DNA of 64,000 bases from Mucidula mucida (taxonomy: Eukaryota > Basidiomycota > Agaricomycetes > Agaricales > Physalacriaceae): positions 124,001-188,000 of the forward strand of contig JADNYV010000003.1 of NCBI GenBank assembly GCA_015501055.1. The letters run 5' to 3'. The notes beneath the pieces were generated by a model. That model was not told where the DNA came from. It ran no database searches and worked only from the letters and a program-made list of their open reading frames with translations. Position 1 is the stretch's first letter. Every line of letters starts with the position of its first letter. Below, piece by piece: positions 23,321-35,187 of the stretch. The translations under genes were made by a program, and so were the position numbers.

Positions 23321-25681
23321 ATGACTAGCCCGCAGAATCCTAGCTTTGCGCGCCGTGGTGATGATCCCAAGATGATTGGCTACTGGAAGGTCGGACGTAC
23401 GATTGGCAAGGGCAGCTCTGGTTGGTCTCCCCGTCGTTTGCATCGGCTGCTACTCACCTCGCCTAGGCCGCGTTAAAGTTGCACGCCACGCCAAGACAGG
23501 CCAGATGGCTGCCGTCAAAATCATCCCCAAGGCTTTTCTGTATTCGCGAATGGAGTCGCTCAACAACGCTGCCGACGAGGCGGAACGCTTTGAGCTCGCT
23601 CTCCAACGCGAGATCGTCATCATGAAACTCATCGACCATCCTAACATTATGAAACTTTACGACGTTTGGGACACTACACATCATCTCTATCTTATTCTAG
23701 AACACGTCCAAGGTGGTGAACTCTTTGATCTTCTCTGCGAGCAGGGCCGTCTCTCCTCTCAAGAGGCCCTTCGTTATTTTCAACAAATCATTGCCGCTCT
23801 CGACTATCTCCACCGCTTCAACATCGTTCACCGCGATCTCAAACCCGAGAACATCCTTCTTGACGCCCAGCGCAACGTCAAGCTCGCAGACTTTGGCATG
23901 GCTGCCTGGCAGTCCGATTCTCTCCTTCAGACCTCCTGTGGAAGTCCTCATTATGCTGCACCTGAAATCGTTAATGGTCTCGAGTACGACGGTGCAATCT
24001 CAGACATCTGGTCTTGTGGTATCATCCTCCACGCAATGCTGGCAGGACATCTCCCTTTTGACGACGAAGACTGTACGGAGCTTTTGGAGAAAGTCAGGCT
24101 CGCCGAGTTCGAAATGCCGCAAGAGATCGAACCGCTCGCACAGGATCTCATCAGCAAAATGCTCACCAAGGACGTTTCCATGCGTATCACCATCTCGGGT
24201 ATCCAAAGCCATCCATTCTTCACTTCTGAATCTTTTGACTTTGATAATCCTCCTCCTCTGACTCTCTACGACTTGGCACTACCTATCGCTTCTCCCGATG
24301 AGATTGATCTCGAGCTCCTCCGTCATCTGCACACCCTCTGGCCGAACAGTACCGATGAGGAACTCATCAGCTGCTTGGTCAGCGAAGAGCGTAACTGTCA
24401 TAAAGGTATCTATCAGCTTCTGACTGAGTATCGTAGGAAGGAGTTGGAGGATTATGATGAGGCTGAGGAGCTCGCCAAGGTTGAGCGCTTGCGGCGCCAG
24501 ACGTTCAAGGCGCAGAGGCGTGAGCAGGAAACGGCTCGCAGGGAGCATCGCCTTCCTCTAGGTCCTCATTTGACACCTTCTCCGTCCAGCATACCTCCTC
24601 GCAATGATCCTCCTACACCTCGACGCGCAGCTAGAAGTGGCGGCTTCTCGGCCTCTTCATCTGAAGAATCTCTATTGTCTAAGCGGGAGAATCGACCTGA
24701 AATCACGCTTTGTTCTCCCTCCAATTCTGGACGTTCTTCTATCCATGCCGCGGAGGTTCCTCTTGTAGCCCCAGAACACCAAGATGCACATATGCGCACC
24801 TTCTTGAACCAGGTCGCCACACACATCAATGTCCTCTACTCCAGAACGGAAGGCCCTCAGAGTCCTACCAGTGTCAACTCCCCCATCCTCGCTTTCATGC
24901 GCGAACTGGGATCGCAACCTCTGTACGTCCTAACGCCTGACCCTCCCAATCAAGTGTCGACCGGTAACGTCTATCCTCTCAGTGCTGGTGCATATACCGA
25001 TGTCAAGCCTTTGTCCGTGTCCAAGAGAGAACAACTGAAGAGAGCGACCATCATTGCCGAGAAGGAGAACATGACGAGGGCTTTCTTCTTGTTGATCATG
25101 ACATTTTTGGATCCAGCCCCAACCTCACTTTTCATGGGCAACAGACGGTCGGTGTCGCTAAGGAGAAACGGGTGAGGATCGTAGAGCCCAAGGACCGAGC
25201 CAAGCTGAGGAAGCGAAGGACCGTCACTGATACGCCTTCTTCTCCGTCCTCTCCTGTATCGCCATCTCGGAAAAGGAACTGGCTCGCCCAAATGTTCAAG
25301 TTCAAGCCATCGACCTATTCGTTGCTGTCCGTGCACGATGTACAGACTTCCCAGAATGAATGTCGCCGTATACTGATGGCGATGGACGTACGTGTCGTTT
25401 TGGAGGAAAGAGACGGGTTTGGGGTGCTCAAGTGTCGGCTAGACGAGTCAAGTGACGCAGCGGGGTTAATGGCTGTTTTGAAAGCGGTAAAGTTCCGGGT
25501 GGATCTTCAAGCCGTTACTTACGATACGTTGGCGTTGATTTTGGTCCATGAGAAGGGATCGACTGAGAGTTTGAGGGAGATATACAGGCGCCTGCGACAG
25601 CATTGGGTGATGGATATCCCTGGCGGTGAGACGCCCCAAGAGGTGGTCTGGAATCCTGCACATACACCTGTACGAGGATGA
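23321..25681 (+). CDS. Ser/Thr kinase of the Gin4/Hsl1/Kcc4 (Nim1-related) group
   Basis: The ATG at 23321 leads to IGYWKVGRTIGKGSSG, split by a short intron (donor at about 23420), then RVKVARH. Catalytic elements are VKIIPK (ATP Lys), HRDLKPENILL, ADFGM and a SNF1-family activation loop QTSCGSPHYAAPE with its conserved Thr. A UBA-like segment follows the kinase domain (LWPNSTDEELISCLVSEE), then a long disordered region. A C-terminal KA1-like domain (about 25330-25620: ECRRILMAMDVRV, FGVLKCRL, RRLRQHW) probably binds acidic lipids. In yeasts this group links septin assembly or cell size to Swe1/Wee1 control at the bud neck. A single-base loss next to 25071 shifts the frame at ENM/DEGFLLVDHD; the downstream frame continues cleanly to 25681. 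Confidence 0.88.
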
Positions 25682-25856
25682 TTACACAAGTAAACATGTA
25701 TACTATTGTAAACGGTTGTCGGTGCAATGTATGCGTGTCAAACTCAAGAGCCGTTCACTCATGCAAGGAATTGAAGAAAAAAGGTGATGCGCATGTGTCG
25801 TTGGACTATAAATACAGACAAAAGAGTACAGCTACATGATTTTGAATGACTTCGGT

Positions 25857-27692
25857 CTACTTGGTGAGTATCTTCTTGTTATGAATGCTACGGTGCCTCG
25901 TTAACTGATCTGGACGCGCAAACGATTTGTTACAGCCAGGTTCAATACAAGGGTAAGGACGAGCTCCCGTGTGAGTACGAAGCTGTCATTTGATGAGAAA
26001 CGTAACGTAGAGGGCAAATGCAAGTAAACAAACTTACGTGTTTTGACAAATTGGAGGATTCTGTGAACGCACGGTCGCAGTACGTGCACTTGAAAGGTTT
26101 TTCTCCGTTGTGAGTACGCTTGTGAATTGTCAGAGCACCCGCAATAGCGAACCGTTTTCCGCATTCGGGGTGATCGCAAGCGTATGGCTCTGTCAAATTC
26201 AATGAGAACGAGTTGCGAAAAGAGAAGAATAAACCCACTTTCAAGTGTATGACGCCGCATGTGTTGTTGCAGAGTTGCAGCCTCCGAAAAATTTTGCTTG
26301 CAGATTTCACACTGAAATGGGCGATGACCCGTGTGAGACTACACAAAATGTTAGTTTGACTGACATGCTTTCAGAGACAACCAAGTCTACCTGCAGATGA
26401 CGGCAGATTTTTTGTTTGCTGGCAAATCCATTACTACCGTGGCGTTTACAACCCTTCCAATAGCAATCATAATGAGCCTTTCCTGATCCGACATGAACCA
26501 CGTTCAGATGTGCTGTTAAGTCATCACAAGTTGTGAATGATTGTCCGCAACCTTGCCAGTGACATACGTTCGAGCCCGAACAGCGATGTTGAAGGTCTGA
26601 TGTCTGCGTCGCCTCAGTCTCTGAAGGAGTCAAAAGACCAAAATCGACGGGTGACGGAAGACTGTCTGTAGGTTGCATCCACTGGGAGCTCAGATGATCT
26701 TGGAGAAGATGATTCGCAAACATCTCCATAATTAGGTTGTCATTGTACACCTGTGGGGCAGGCAGGCTCTCATGACAATCACCCCACATACAAGCGAGGG
26801 TGTTCTGGGCTGGAAGAGGTATTTGGGACTGTGGCGGGAGTCGGAGATGCTCGGCATTGACGTGCTGGATGAGTTGTTCCGAGTCAGAGAACTGTTGGTG
26901 ACAATTCCCCCATAAGCATGGTATGGAAGACCCGTGGGAGGTATGTGACTGTGCCTGAACATGAGGAGAAAAGTGACTGAGGTCCGTGAGCGGCGAGGAA
27001 GTCGAAGACGAGGAGGGGGACGACGTGAATGGTGAGGCGCCATCGCACGAGGAACAAAACATTGGGGAAAGAGATGGGTCCCAGTTGAGATTGGGCAAGC
27101 CATGGTGGATGGTGGAGGTGTGATGCATGTCTGTTCCACAGCACTGAAGCTATCGAGGAGTCAGTAGATGTGCTGTAGACGTGGATCGTGTACATACAAA
27201 CTGGTCGAGAGGACTGCAGTCTGGACAGTCGGCCTCTCCATCGCAGAGAAAGTTGCAAGGATCAGGGACATTGGGGCCGTGGCCGTTGCTGTGGGAGTTG
27301 TCGTCGCAGGCAATGACCACGCACTGATCCGTGCACTGCGAGGTCATCTCGGAGCCGCGTTGTGGACAGGAATCGCCCATACAGCAGCCTACACAGTCAG
27401 AGTCCGGGGGCACGCAGTCCTTCGGGGGATTCCGCTGTATCGAGCGGTAAAGGTCCTTGTCAAAGGACGCCACGCTGGGGTACGCTGCATTCATTGTGGA
27501 ATCAACACAGCAGGAGAGCGGGGAGCGGCCGCGACGAGGAGATGCAGAGGGCGAGCAAGAGCGGTAGCGTTGCCGTGTTGTCCTGGTAGGATGAAAAGCT
27601 GTATCCACCTTGCCCGCTCGTTTCGTGTCGCTGTACATTTGATGACTGCGAGGGTACGCGGGATACATGGTCGTATGATGTAAGCCGGACAT
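25857..27692 (-). CDS. Zap1-like C2H2 zinc-finger transcription factor
   Basis: Starting at 27692, the first exon encodes a Cys-rich N-terminus with clustered cysteines ([29 protein letters not shown]). After an intron near 27130-27200 come two to three W-containing C2H2 fingers of the C-x-W-x2-C type ([34 protein letters not shown]). A final block of classic fingers includes [59 protein letters not shown] and [21 protein letters not shown]. This split arrangement resembles yeast Zap1, where the first fingers and Cys-rich activation regions sense zinc and the last five bind DNA. The stop TAG is at 25857-25859. A zinc-responsive activator is the best guess; another Gli/Zic-like factor is possible. 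Confidence 0.82.
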
Positions 27693-27803
27693 ACCCGCCG
27701 GTCCGGCAGTTTTGGCGTGGACGATCAGTGTTCCTTCTGACTGCCACTGTGTACCAATGTCAGGATCTGAGCATCACAAAGGCAACAGACTCTCAAGGTT
27801 CTC

Positions 27804-29840
27804 ATGGGTCTCCTTGTATCTACTGCTGCCATTGCCTACAAGATATTGCCCTCCCACCGATTTTCAATCTCAGAGGAAATATTCCCTCTTCTTCTTCCAG
27901 ACAGAACCTTCGACCATCCAGGATGTCCACAAGTACCGGCATTATATCCGGAAACTCACGCCGGCCTAGACGCCACATTGAATCACCTCTTCTCAACTGA
28001 TGGCTTCAAACTTGAAGCATACAAGCAACTCGGTGGCGCCGTTCGGATTCAGTCGGCCCTTCTCTCGCTCGTTCGGCTTTACGCGGATACTCACATTACC
28101 GCAGAACAGAGTCATACGATGACTTGCTGCCTGTCGGACAGGATGACCGATGGAACGTCTTCCAAGACTTTCATCAATACTTGGAAACTTCATTTCCTGT
28201 GATGTGCGCGTACATACATCTCCCGCTCTGACTGAATACTGACGGATCATCAGATATCAAAAGCTAGATGTAAAAGTTATCAATACGTACGGACTCGTCT
28301 TTCACTGGCAAGGCTCTGACCAGAGTCTCAAACCAATTCTGTTTGCGGCTCATCAAGGTGTGTATATTCTCTCATGTACTTTCGGGAAATTGTCGAGCTG
28401 CTGCTACCCAAGATGTCGTTCCCGTCGATCCGATAACTATTGGTCAATGGAGTCATCCACCGTATTCTGGTCACTTTGATGGTGAAGATTTCACCGTTCG
28501 AGCCATATGGATAACTTACGAATGTGTAGGAACATGGATATGGGGTCGTGGAAGTGCCGACGACAAAGCTGACCTGATCTCGCAAATGTGAGCCTTTTTG
28601 GTGCGATAGACCATTGCTGTAACGCTCCTTAGGATCATGGTCGATCAGCTCCTCAAGAAGGATTTTACGCCACGACGCACTATAGTTCTTGCCTTCGGAA
28701 TTGACGAAGAAGCATCCGGTATAGAAGGTGCAGCAAGTTGGCCGTTTATCTTGAGGAGAAATATGGCACATGTGGATTCGCAATGCTCCTGGATGAAGGA
28801 GAAGGCTACGGCAAAAATGCCGAAGACAGCATTATTTTAGCAGTACCTGGTATAGCGGAGAAAGGTTACTTGGATGTACGCGTCGAGGTATCCTCTGCAG
28901 GTGGTCATTCAAGTGTTCCTCCGGATCACACGACTATTGGGTTACTGTCTATGCTCGTGGTTGAGCTCGAGAAGAACACTCAACGACCCGTCCTACAACG
29001 CTCGGGAACTGGATTCGCTAACGCGCAATGCAGCGTACTGTACGATACTCGATATCCACCTGCTTTGCGCGCTTTGGCCAAGAAAGCTTTGCACAGTGAC
29101 CAGGCCCTTGAACACTTCATGAGGGCGTTGATTTCTTTTGACAAATTGTTCGGGGTCCTCTTCAAAACGACTCAAGCTGTGGATCTCATCAACGGAGGGG
29201 TCAAGATCAACGCACTTCCAGAGGTCGCTGCTGCAGTCGTTAATCATCGGATTGGCGAACACAGTTCGTCTAAAGAGGTACAGCAACACATCACCGAACT
29301 TGTCGTACCCATCGGCCAGGAGTTCAACCTGACTATCAGTGCTTTTGGGGATCACTTGACTTTGGTGATGAGGGTGCTATTGTACTTGAAGACGCGTTTT
29401 ATTCGGCATTGGAGCCTTCGCCGGTGTCTCCCATACATCTGAAAGGACCATACGGCGTGTTAAGCGGAACAATCAAAGCAACTCTACAGTCCTCGTCACG
29501 GTATAAGGCCTCTGGAGTTGTCGTAAGTCCATCTCTAGGTTTGGGAAACACAGGTATGTAAGTTCGCAACAGCCATGCCTGGTCAAAGAGTGAATGAATT
29601 GACTCTAGACACACGTTTCTACTGGAACCTGACTCGACATATCTATCGATACTCTCATAGAGGTGATCTTGACGATCTGTATAACGGATTGCACACTGTG
29701 AATGAAGGTCAGGATCAGCATTGTGTGTTTGCTGCGCTAGCTAAATGATGACGTGCAGCTGTCGAGGAGAGTCATTCATTGAGCAGATACGCTTCTTTAC
29801 CAAGCTTGTACTGAACCTTGATGAGTCGAAAGACCTGTAG
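27804..29840 (+). CDS. CPS1: M20 metallopeptidase, carboxypeptidase S type (copy A)
   Basis: The protein begins at or upstream of 27804, where a short hydrophobic stretch (MGLLVSTAAIAYKIL) looks like a signal anchor; an additional 5' exon is possible because a stop precedes this frame nearby. Catalytic features are AAHQDVVPV (zinc His/Asp), TWIWGRGSADDKADL, GIDEEASG (catalytic Glu pair), LLDEGEG and SSAGGHSSVPPDHTT. The dimerisation domain and TTQAVDLINGGVKINALPE follow, as in yeast Cps1, a vacuolar carboxypeptidase that releases C-terminal residues preceded by Gly. Two one-base losses break the 3' part: within 29361-29366 (before DEGAIVLEDAF) and in the TT at 29775-29776 (before FIEQIRFFTKLVL). 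The stop is TAG at 29838-29840. Its paralog lies at 50527-52929. Confidence 0.88.
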
Positions 29841-30026
29841 AAACTGTTTGTAGTACGAATTGTATTAGGTACACCCCTGACGATGTGTTTACGGACGTTT
29901 ACCTGAGTCGCCACACAGCTCTCTCCGTACTTCCATTGACATTGTCTGTAATTGCTTTAACGAGCTTTACATTGTGTGTATAATTTACTTTGGCGCGTTT
30001 TGAGACCGTCTAACGATATCTAGACC

Positions 30027-31193
30027 ATGATCTTGCTTGAAGTAGGTGCTGAACCCGCAGTTAACGACCACGAACCCATGTTCTATTAGTCCCATAACGT
30101 TATCATCCAACAAACTCTGACGGACAAGTTGAACAAGTCGGTGCAACGTTGCTCATATCGGGATCATACGCTGATGGCCTCGCAGACCCACGTCGCTCGA
30201 CGTCAAGTTTGTCGACTATGATGGTGTCCGGTTCCATCTCTCGACGCCACAGAAGAAGTCGCAGCTGCTCTTGTCGATGCACATCCGATGCTGGGACGAG
30301 CTTGTCAAATACGGAGCCATGGGCGTTTTGGAGCGGGAATACGGCGCACTCTTGTCGGCGAGCGCCGAGCCCGACTACAATGTCAGCATGGAAATCGATC
30401 TCGAGCAGGTTCCTGCGGCACCAGGTGTGGGATATGTGTATTCTCTGTATAGGTCTCTAAAGGCATTTCAGAGGAACGTGAAGCATTTGTTACGTCTGTG
30501 TCATTGCTAAAGCGCAATGCGCTTGCTGCGCCCTTCGAACTCGCGTTCAAAACGTCAAAACAACTCGAAAGCGCCGGCTCGGGTCAGGGCGAGCTTATGG
30601 AGATCCACTATCGAGACGAAGAGGCGATTTACATTCAAGCAACCCCCGATCGTGTCACAGTCATATTTTCGACGGTCTTCAGCGATGAGACGGACCGCAT
30701 CTTTGGCAAAGTCTTCCTTCAGGTCGGTGCATTTACCTCCCACCCCACATATACCAATTGCTCATTTATCTTTTTCAGGAATTCGTCGATGCTCGCCGTC
30801 TCCCTGCCATACAAAATGCTCCCCAGGTCCTCTATTCCAATCGTGAACCCCCACTCGAAATCCGTCATGTCGGTGGTCTACGCACTTCGGAGGACATGGG
30901 TTATGTTACCTTCGTCCTCTTCCCCCGTCATTACAACAAAGATAGCGTTGCTTCGGCACGATATCTCACATTCAACTGTTCCGCGACTACCTTCATTACC
31001 ACATAAAGTGCTCCAAGGCGTATATGCACTCAAGAATGAGACACCGTGTTGCTGAGTTCCAGAAGGTGTTGAACAGAGCGCGTCCGGAGGTCGCACAAAC
31101 GGAGAGGAAGACTGTTAGGTTAGTAACTCGCTTTCGCAAGTCCAATCTCGTTGCTCACTTCTTTACAGTGGTAGAACCATGACCAGTCGGTGA
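30027..31193 (+). CDS. ARPC2: Arp2/3 complex subunit 2 (p34-Arc)
   Basis: The start at 30027 encodes MILLE, identical to the usual ARPC2 start, and is followed by two short introns. [35 protein letters not shown], a [12 protein letters not shown] stretch and [13 protein letters not shown] identify the family. The C-terminal helix ([22 protein letters not shown]) and SGRTMTSR end at the TGA at 31191-31193. ARPC2 forms the structural core of Arp2/3 with ARPC4 and contacts the mother filament during branched actin nucleation; in fungi this supports endocytic patches and hyphal tips. One base is missing near 30957-30959 (ASAR in place of an expected [10 protein letters not shown] stretch), which would otherwise cut off the last 60 residues. 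Confidence 0.92.
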
Positions 31194-31338
31194 GGACTAC
31201 GCATAGATGACATATTGTACAACACAATGAAATACAGGGGATATTCACCGTCTAGTAACTCATCTTGCATGACAGACACTCCGTGGCATTTTGTCTCCAA
31301 ACTTTTTCAGGTTCTGCTGATCGTTAGGTCTGCCCTAT

Positions 31339-32358
31339 CTATGAAAATACCAAACCGCCATCTATCACAATCGTTTGCCCCGTCACATAATCCGCCTCGG
31401 GACTTGCAAGCCACGAGACAAGCTTCGCCGGATCTTCAGGAATGCTCGTGCGCCTCAGCGGGATCTCCAGCTCGTGCTTCTTAAAGTTCTCTCCCTTCTT
31501 CATTCCGTTCATCGCACCCATGCCACGATCTATCTCCTCCCACATTCCTGTATCAACGATGCCAGGTGCGTAACCGTTAACAGTTATCCCGTGTGGTCCA
31601 AACACAATAGCAAATGACTGTGTGAGGCTGCGAACCGCAGCTTCGTCGCGCTATAGTGTGCAGAGCAGCATCTGGGCGGAACGATGTGCCACTACGGAGT
31701 ACGTCAATTTGGGAGACAGATCAGTCGGCCAACACACTTGCCTCGCAGCGTTCAAGATTTTTCCGCCTGTTCCCTGTTTGATGAACTGCTTTCCGGCCGT
31801 AGAGTTGCAATGGAAGACACCGCCAATGTTGATGTCCAGAATCCGCTTCAGTTCATGTTCAGTGATTGCCAAGATGGGTTTGGCGTTGGCAATCCCTGCG
31901 TTCGCCACCATGACAGTGAGCGGCCCTAAAGTATTCACAGATGTTGCGACCATGTCTTCGACTTCACTGAGCTTGGACACGTCGGCGTAGGCGGCTACGG
32001 ATCGTCGCCCCAAGGACTGGATTTCTTGAATAACCTGCATTTTTAGTAACATCAGTTGACGATGGAATTATATGATATCCGGAAAGAACAAACTCCTTGG
32101 ACGTGTTTCTCGTTGGATGGGAGATCATTAACGCAGACATCAAAGCCGTCCTGCGCAAGACGAAGTGCGATAGCCCGTCCGCTTTGAGAAGGACCATCAG
32201 TATCGGTAGGCTTTCAGTTGACACTGTGCACCGTACATTCCTTGTCCTGCACCAGTGACTATCGCGCTCCTTGCTGGCTTGACGGATGTCGACATACACA
32301 TCCTTTGAACGCCGACGCGCAGCGATCGGAACCCTTGGGAGGCAGCCATTGCATTCAT
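31339..32358 (-). CDS. Short-chain dehydrogenase/reductase (acetoin/diacetyl reductase-like)
   Basis: The start at 32358 (MNAMAASQGFRSLRVGVQRM) gives an Arg/Ser-rich, acid-free leader resembling a mitochondrial presequence; a second ATG at 32349 is in frame. The NAD(P)-binding motif is VTGAGQGIGRAIALRLA, assembled across an intron. NAGIA, an NAAS segment, the catalytic YSATK and ITVNGYAPGIVDTGMW follow, ending with GQTIVIDGGLVFS. Family members reduce small ketones or diketones. The intron after NAA starts with GCAAGT rather than GT. Two single-base losses (near 31655 and 31641 on the plus strand) interrupt the LHTYSATKAAVRSLTQ region around the active-site Tyr. Without them the frame is continuous. 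The substrate is not deducible. Confidence 0.82.
31692..31741 (-). other. GC-AG intron in the SDR gene
   Basis: On the coding strand the 50-nt intron begins GCAAGTGTG and ends CCGTAG. Removing it joins NAAS to GTSFRPD in a sensible frame, whereas a GT donor a few bases downstream gives a poorer protein. It shares the GCAAGT donor with the GMC gene's intron at 58088-58140. Confidence 0.6.
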
Positions 32359-32647
32359 GTGTCGATGATGGTGGGGAAAAGAGGAATTGCAAGGCCAGGC
32401 TCGTATATATGCTCACGCGCGTTCTCATGTTACCTGCGGATACACTGTTTGTTACCGCGCTCAACGATGACTCCGGCCGGCCCGGCGGGCTTTAGAGAAT
32501 AGGTCTCTATCGAATAGAAACATGGGGTAACCTTCAGTAGGTCTTCGAGCATGGAATCTTCGCCCCGACAGCGCATAGTCCCCTTTTCATATAATTTACT
32601 TTTCCGGATCAGGAAACAATTTCTAATCTGCTCGCAGAAGCACAACA

Positions 32648-34569
32648 TTATCCTCGTCCCTTCTTCATGCTACGTTTCTTCTCCGCCTTGGGCATCTTGT
32701 GCTTCCGCTTCTCTCTCGCCTCAGCTTTGACTGCCTTTTTACGTTCCTGTACAGTACTGATGTGAGTAAAGTGCCACTTCCAATGAGTAACAAGGTTCAC
32801 CTTCTTAGCATCCTTATCTTCGTGTCGATGTCCTCGGGCTGCCTCGATTGGAACCCTTCACCTCCCTCATTTTCGTCCTCAGTTCCACTGTCCCCTTCCT
32901 CGTCCTCGTCTTCGTCTTCGTCACTATCCTCTTCCTCTGATTGCCATCGAAATGAACATCTTTGGCCGCGTCCTTGTCTTTCGTTGGCTCTTCCACTAGC
33001 CCAATTGTATCCGCATAATGAGCTTGCTGCCTTCCCCGCGCTGTATAGCAGAAACATCGCGTTCGGGATCATATAGATCGTTCAACGACCGCGGGATATA
33101 CGACTTGCGAAACACTTCGTCCTCGTGTGTTTCCTTAGCACCATCTTCCTCGTGTTGGTCACCATCAACGGTGTCCTCCCTCCACTTGGCGAGCATGGAA
33201 GCGGCATCCTCTACGCTATCCGCATCCTTGATCACAAACTCAAAGCGCGCCTCAAACCCAAGCACTTGACATCACGCCTCCCAAAGAACTCTTCCACATT
33301 CTTCAAGTCGTTCGCAGAAAATCGAACGCAGACGGGTGGTCGTGTTCGACGCTTTGCGAGACATCGATGATCCAAAGATGGCCCTCGTGAAACAGAACAT
33401 TGTACTCGGACAGATCAGCATGAACGAGATGGCACTGATGGAACATCGTGCGCACCGCGAGGAGCAGCTCAACGTACATCTCATCACACTGCTCTCGCGT
33501 CAACTCAGCATCTTTGAGTCGCGGGGACGCCCAGCCGTCGCCGTCGCCAAGAAAGTCCATCACGAGCACGTTTTCGCGCACTTCGATGGCCTCCGGGGCG
33601 CGTATACCAGCAGTAGAGAGACGTTTCAGATTGCGCATCTCCTTCTCGGCCCACAGGCGCACCATCTTTCGTGGATTGCGCCGTGAGTATCCTCGCCGGA
33701 AACGATGCTCCCCGGAAACGTATTTGTCGCGATCCTTGAATATCAAGATGGATGTTTTGTATATCTTGAGGGCAACATGTCGATTGGAATAGAAGAGACG
33801 GGGGTGGGCTCTGGCGGAGTTAATGCGTGGTAGACATTGGCCTGGAAGAAACTTCTTAGTTGAATGGAAAGCAGCACTAGGATATACTTGCCTCTTTGCC
33901 AGTACTGATGCAACCGTTGACTTCGTGTATGAGGCCTTTGTTGATCATTTTGAACAAGATGAGCCTTGTCCGCGGGTCCAGAACCTGCTCATTCGTGGCG
34001 CGATCCGACTTGTCTTTGATATTCGCTGTGGCACTGGGTCCTTTTCTATTGACGCCAACGCCCATCGAAGCGTAGGGCATATCTATTTTGGCCAATCGCG
34101 ACGAGTATTTAGCCAGTGCGGACAGCTGGTCTGTCGTTTTATCTTTTGCTGAGACATGGGGAGTAGAATTATGGTTGTGTGTCTGTCGAGATTGTGGGTG
34201 ATTTACAGCGGGGAGGACAGCAACTGCAGATTTCTCGTTCAGCGAAGATGTGACGCCTTGGGCATTGCCTGAACGAACCGCTACGTGCTGTCGCAGGCGT
34301 TGTACTGTTTGGTGAAATCTGGCGGAGATCAGAGCAATCTAGTATTGATACTGTTGAAATATACCTTTTTCTGCTATTTCCCAGTCCTCATCCTCGACTC
34401 TGTTGTCTGAGTACTCGTCGTAGTCATCCGAGTACACGTTCTGCTCGTCTTCTGTGCTGGACTCTGAGTCTGAGAGATCAATATAGGTATGCTCGACAGG
34501 GCGTGAGCTCGTCGTTGTGGTATCCTCCGGGGCATCGTCGAACTGGCCCGGCTCAATCGTCGCCATCAT
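32648..34569 (-). CDS. RIO1: RIO1 atypical protein kinase (ribosome biogenesis)
   Basis: The start at 34569 gives [12 protein letters not shown] and an acidic N-terminus. The RIO domain shows STGKEANVYHA (flexible phosphate loop), [12 protein letters not shown] (ATP Lys), [39 protein letters not shown] (catalytic Asp/Asn) and [15 protein letters not shown] (metal-binding Asp). The C-terminus has an acidic E/D tract (about 32880-32940) and a basic end ([16 protein letters not shown]), stopping at 32648. RIO1 is an essential ATPase/kinase in late 40S maturation. At least five one-base losses break the frame: near 33800-33804, 33311-33312, 33017-33018, 32934-32935 and 32844-32845. Their density in an essential, normally single-copy gene argues for sequence error over inactivation. 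Confidence 0.9.
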
Positions 34570-34657
34570 GGAAGAAGATAAAATTGCGATCACTCATCAC
34601 GGGGTATGATTCATACTTGGTGGATTACTCGAGCAAAGCTTGTACAGAAAAGTCTAT

Positions 34658-35177
34658 CTAGGCGTTGATAAGTGTAGTAAGTTGACCCTTCCTGTCGAGC
34701 GCCATAGTGTCATCGCAGCCGCCAATGTGTTTCTTGTCTAAAAATAGGTAAGTACACTATTCAGAGAACGGACATCGAACTTGCTTATGAAGACATTGGG
34801 TACAGTGTATTGACCGGTCTTCTCCGCGAGGTAGTTCTGGATGTCGCTGCCGTCATCTCGTTCATCAAGCCTGATGTCCCTTGTCAACTGGACAGTGCAG
34901 GGCGAACGAAGGGAAACTTACTCTACAATGCCGATTTGGGCGTCCGGAAACTTCTTGCTGAAGAGATTCTTCGCCTGCTTGCAGTATGGGCAATAACTCT
35001 TGGAAAAGACAGTAATCTTGTTGGACGAAATCGTATCCTGTACTTTGAATTAGACAAGGCATGATGGCTCAATTCGAAGAATACCTCTACAAAGTTTTTG
35101 GAAGCCATAATAGCAGATGTCTGGGCGGGTGAAGAGGCCGTAAAGGAGCGAGTGATGGCGAAAAGGCGAGATAGCAT
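34658..35177 (-). CDS. Dithiol glutaredoxin (CPYC), probably dual-targeted
   Basis: Three exons encode a small thioredoxin-fold protein. The active site is [23 protein letters not shown] supplies the cis-Pro substrate-binding loop and IGGCDD the glutathione-binding end; the stop is at 34658-34660. It reduces protein disulfides and glutathionylated proteins using GSH. Two in-frame starts are present. The ATG at 35177 adds [20 protein letters not shown], a typical basic, Ser-rich mitochondrial leader. The ATG at 35108 starts MASKNFVE, a cytosolic-type N-terminus. The only TATA-like element sits at 35181-35187, directly against the first ATG, so transcripts from it would favour the short form. 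Yeast GRX2 makes both forms from one gene by alternative starts. The gene is intact. Confidence 0.92.
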
Positions 35178-35180
35178 TGC

Positions 35181-35187
35181 TTATATA
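35181..35187 (-). promoter_or_regulatory. TATA-like box next to the glutaredoxin long-form ATG
   Basis: On the coding strand CGCTATATAAGCA ends about four bases before the ATG at 35177. Transcription normally starts tens of bases downstream of a TATA box, which would put the start site after the first ATG but before the second one at 35108. Confidence 0.4.

Noticed and set aside
27168..27683. 171-codon plus-strand open frame
   Set aside because: It is antisense to the Cys-rich first exon of the Zap1-like gene; its Arg/Ala/Val-rich composition is a mirror artefact.
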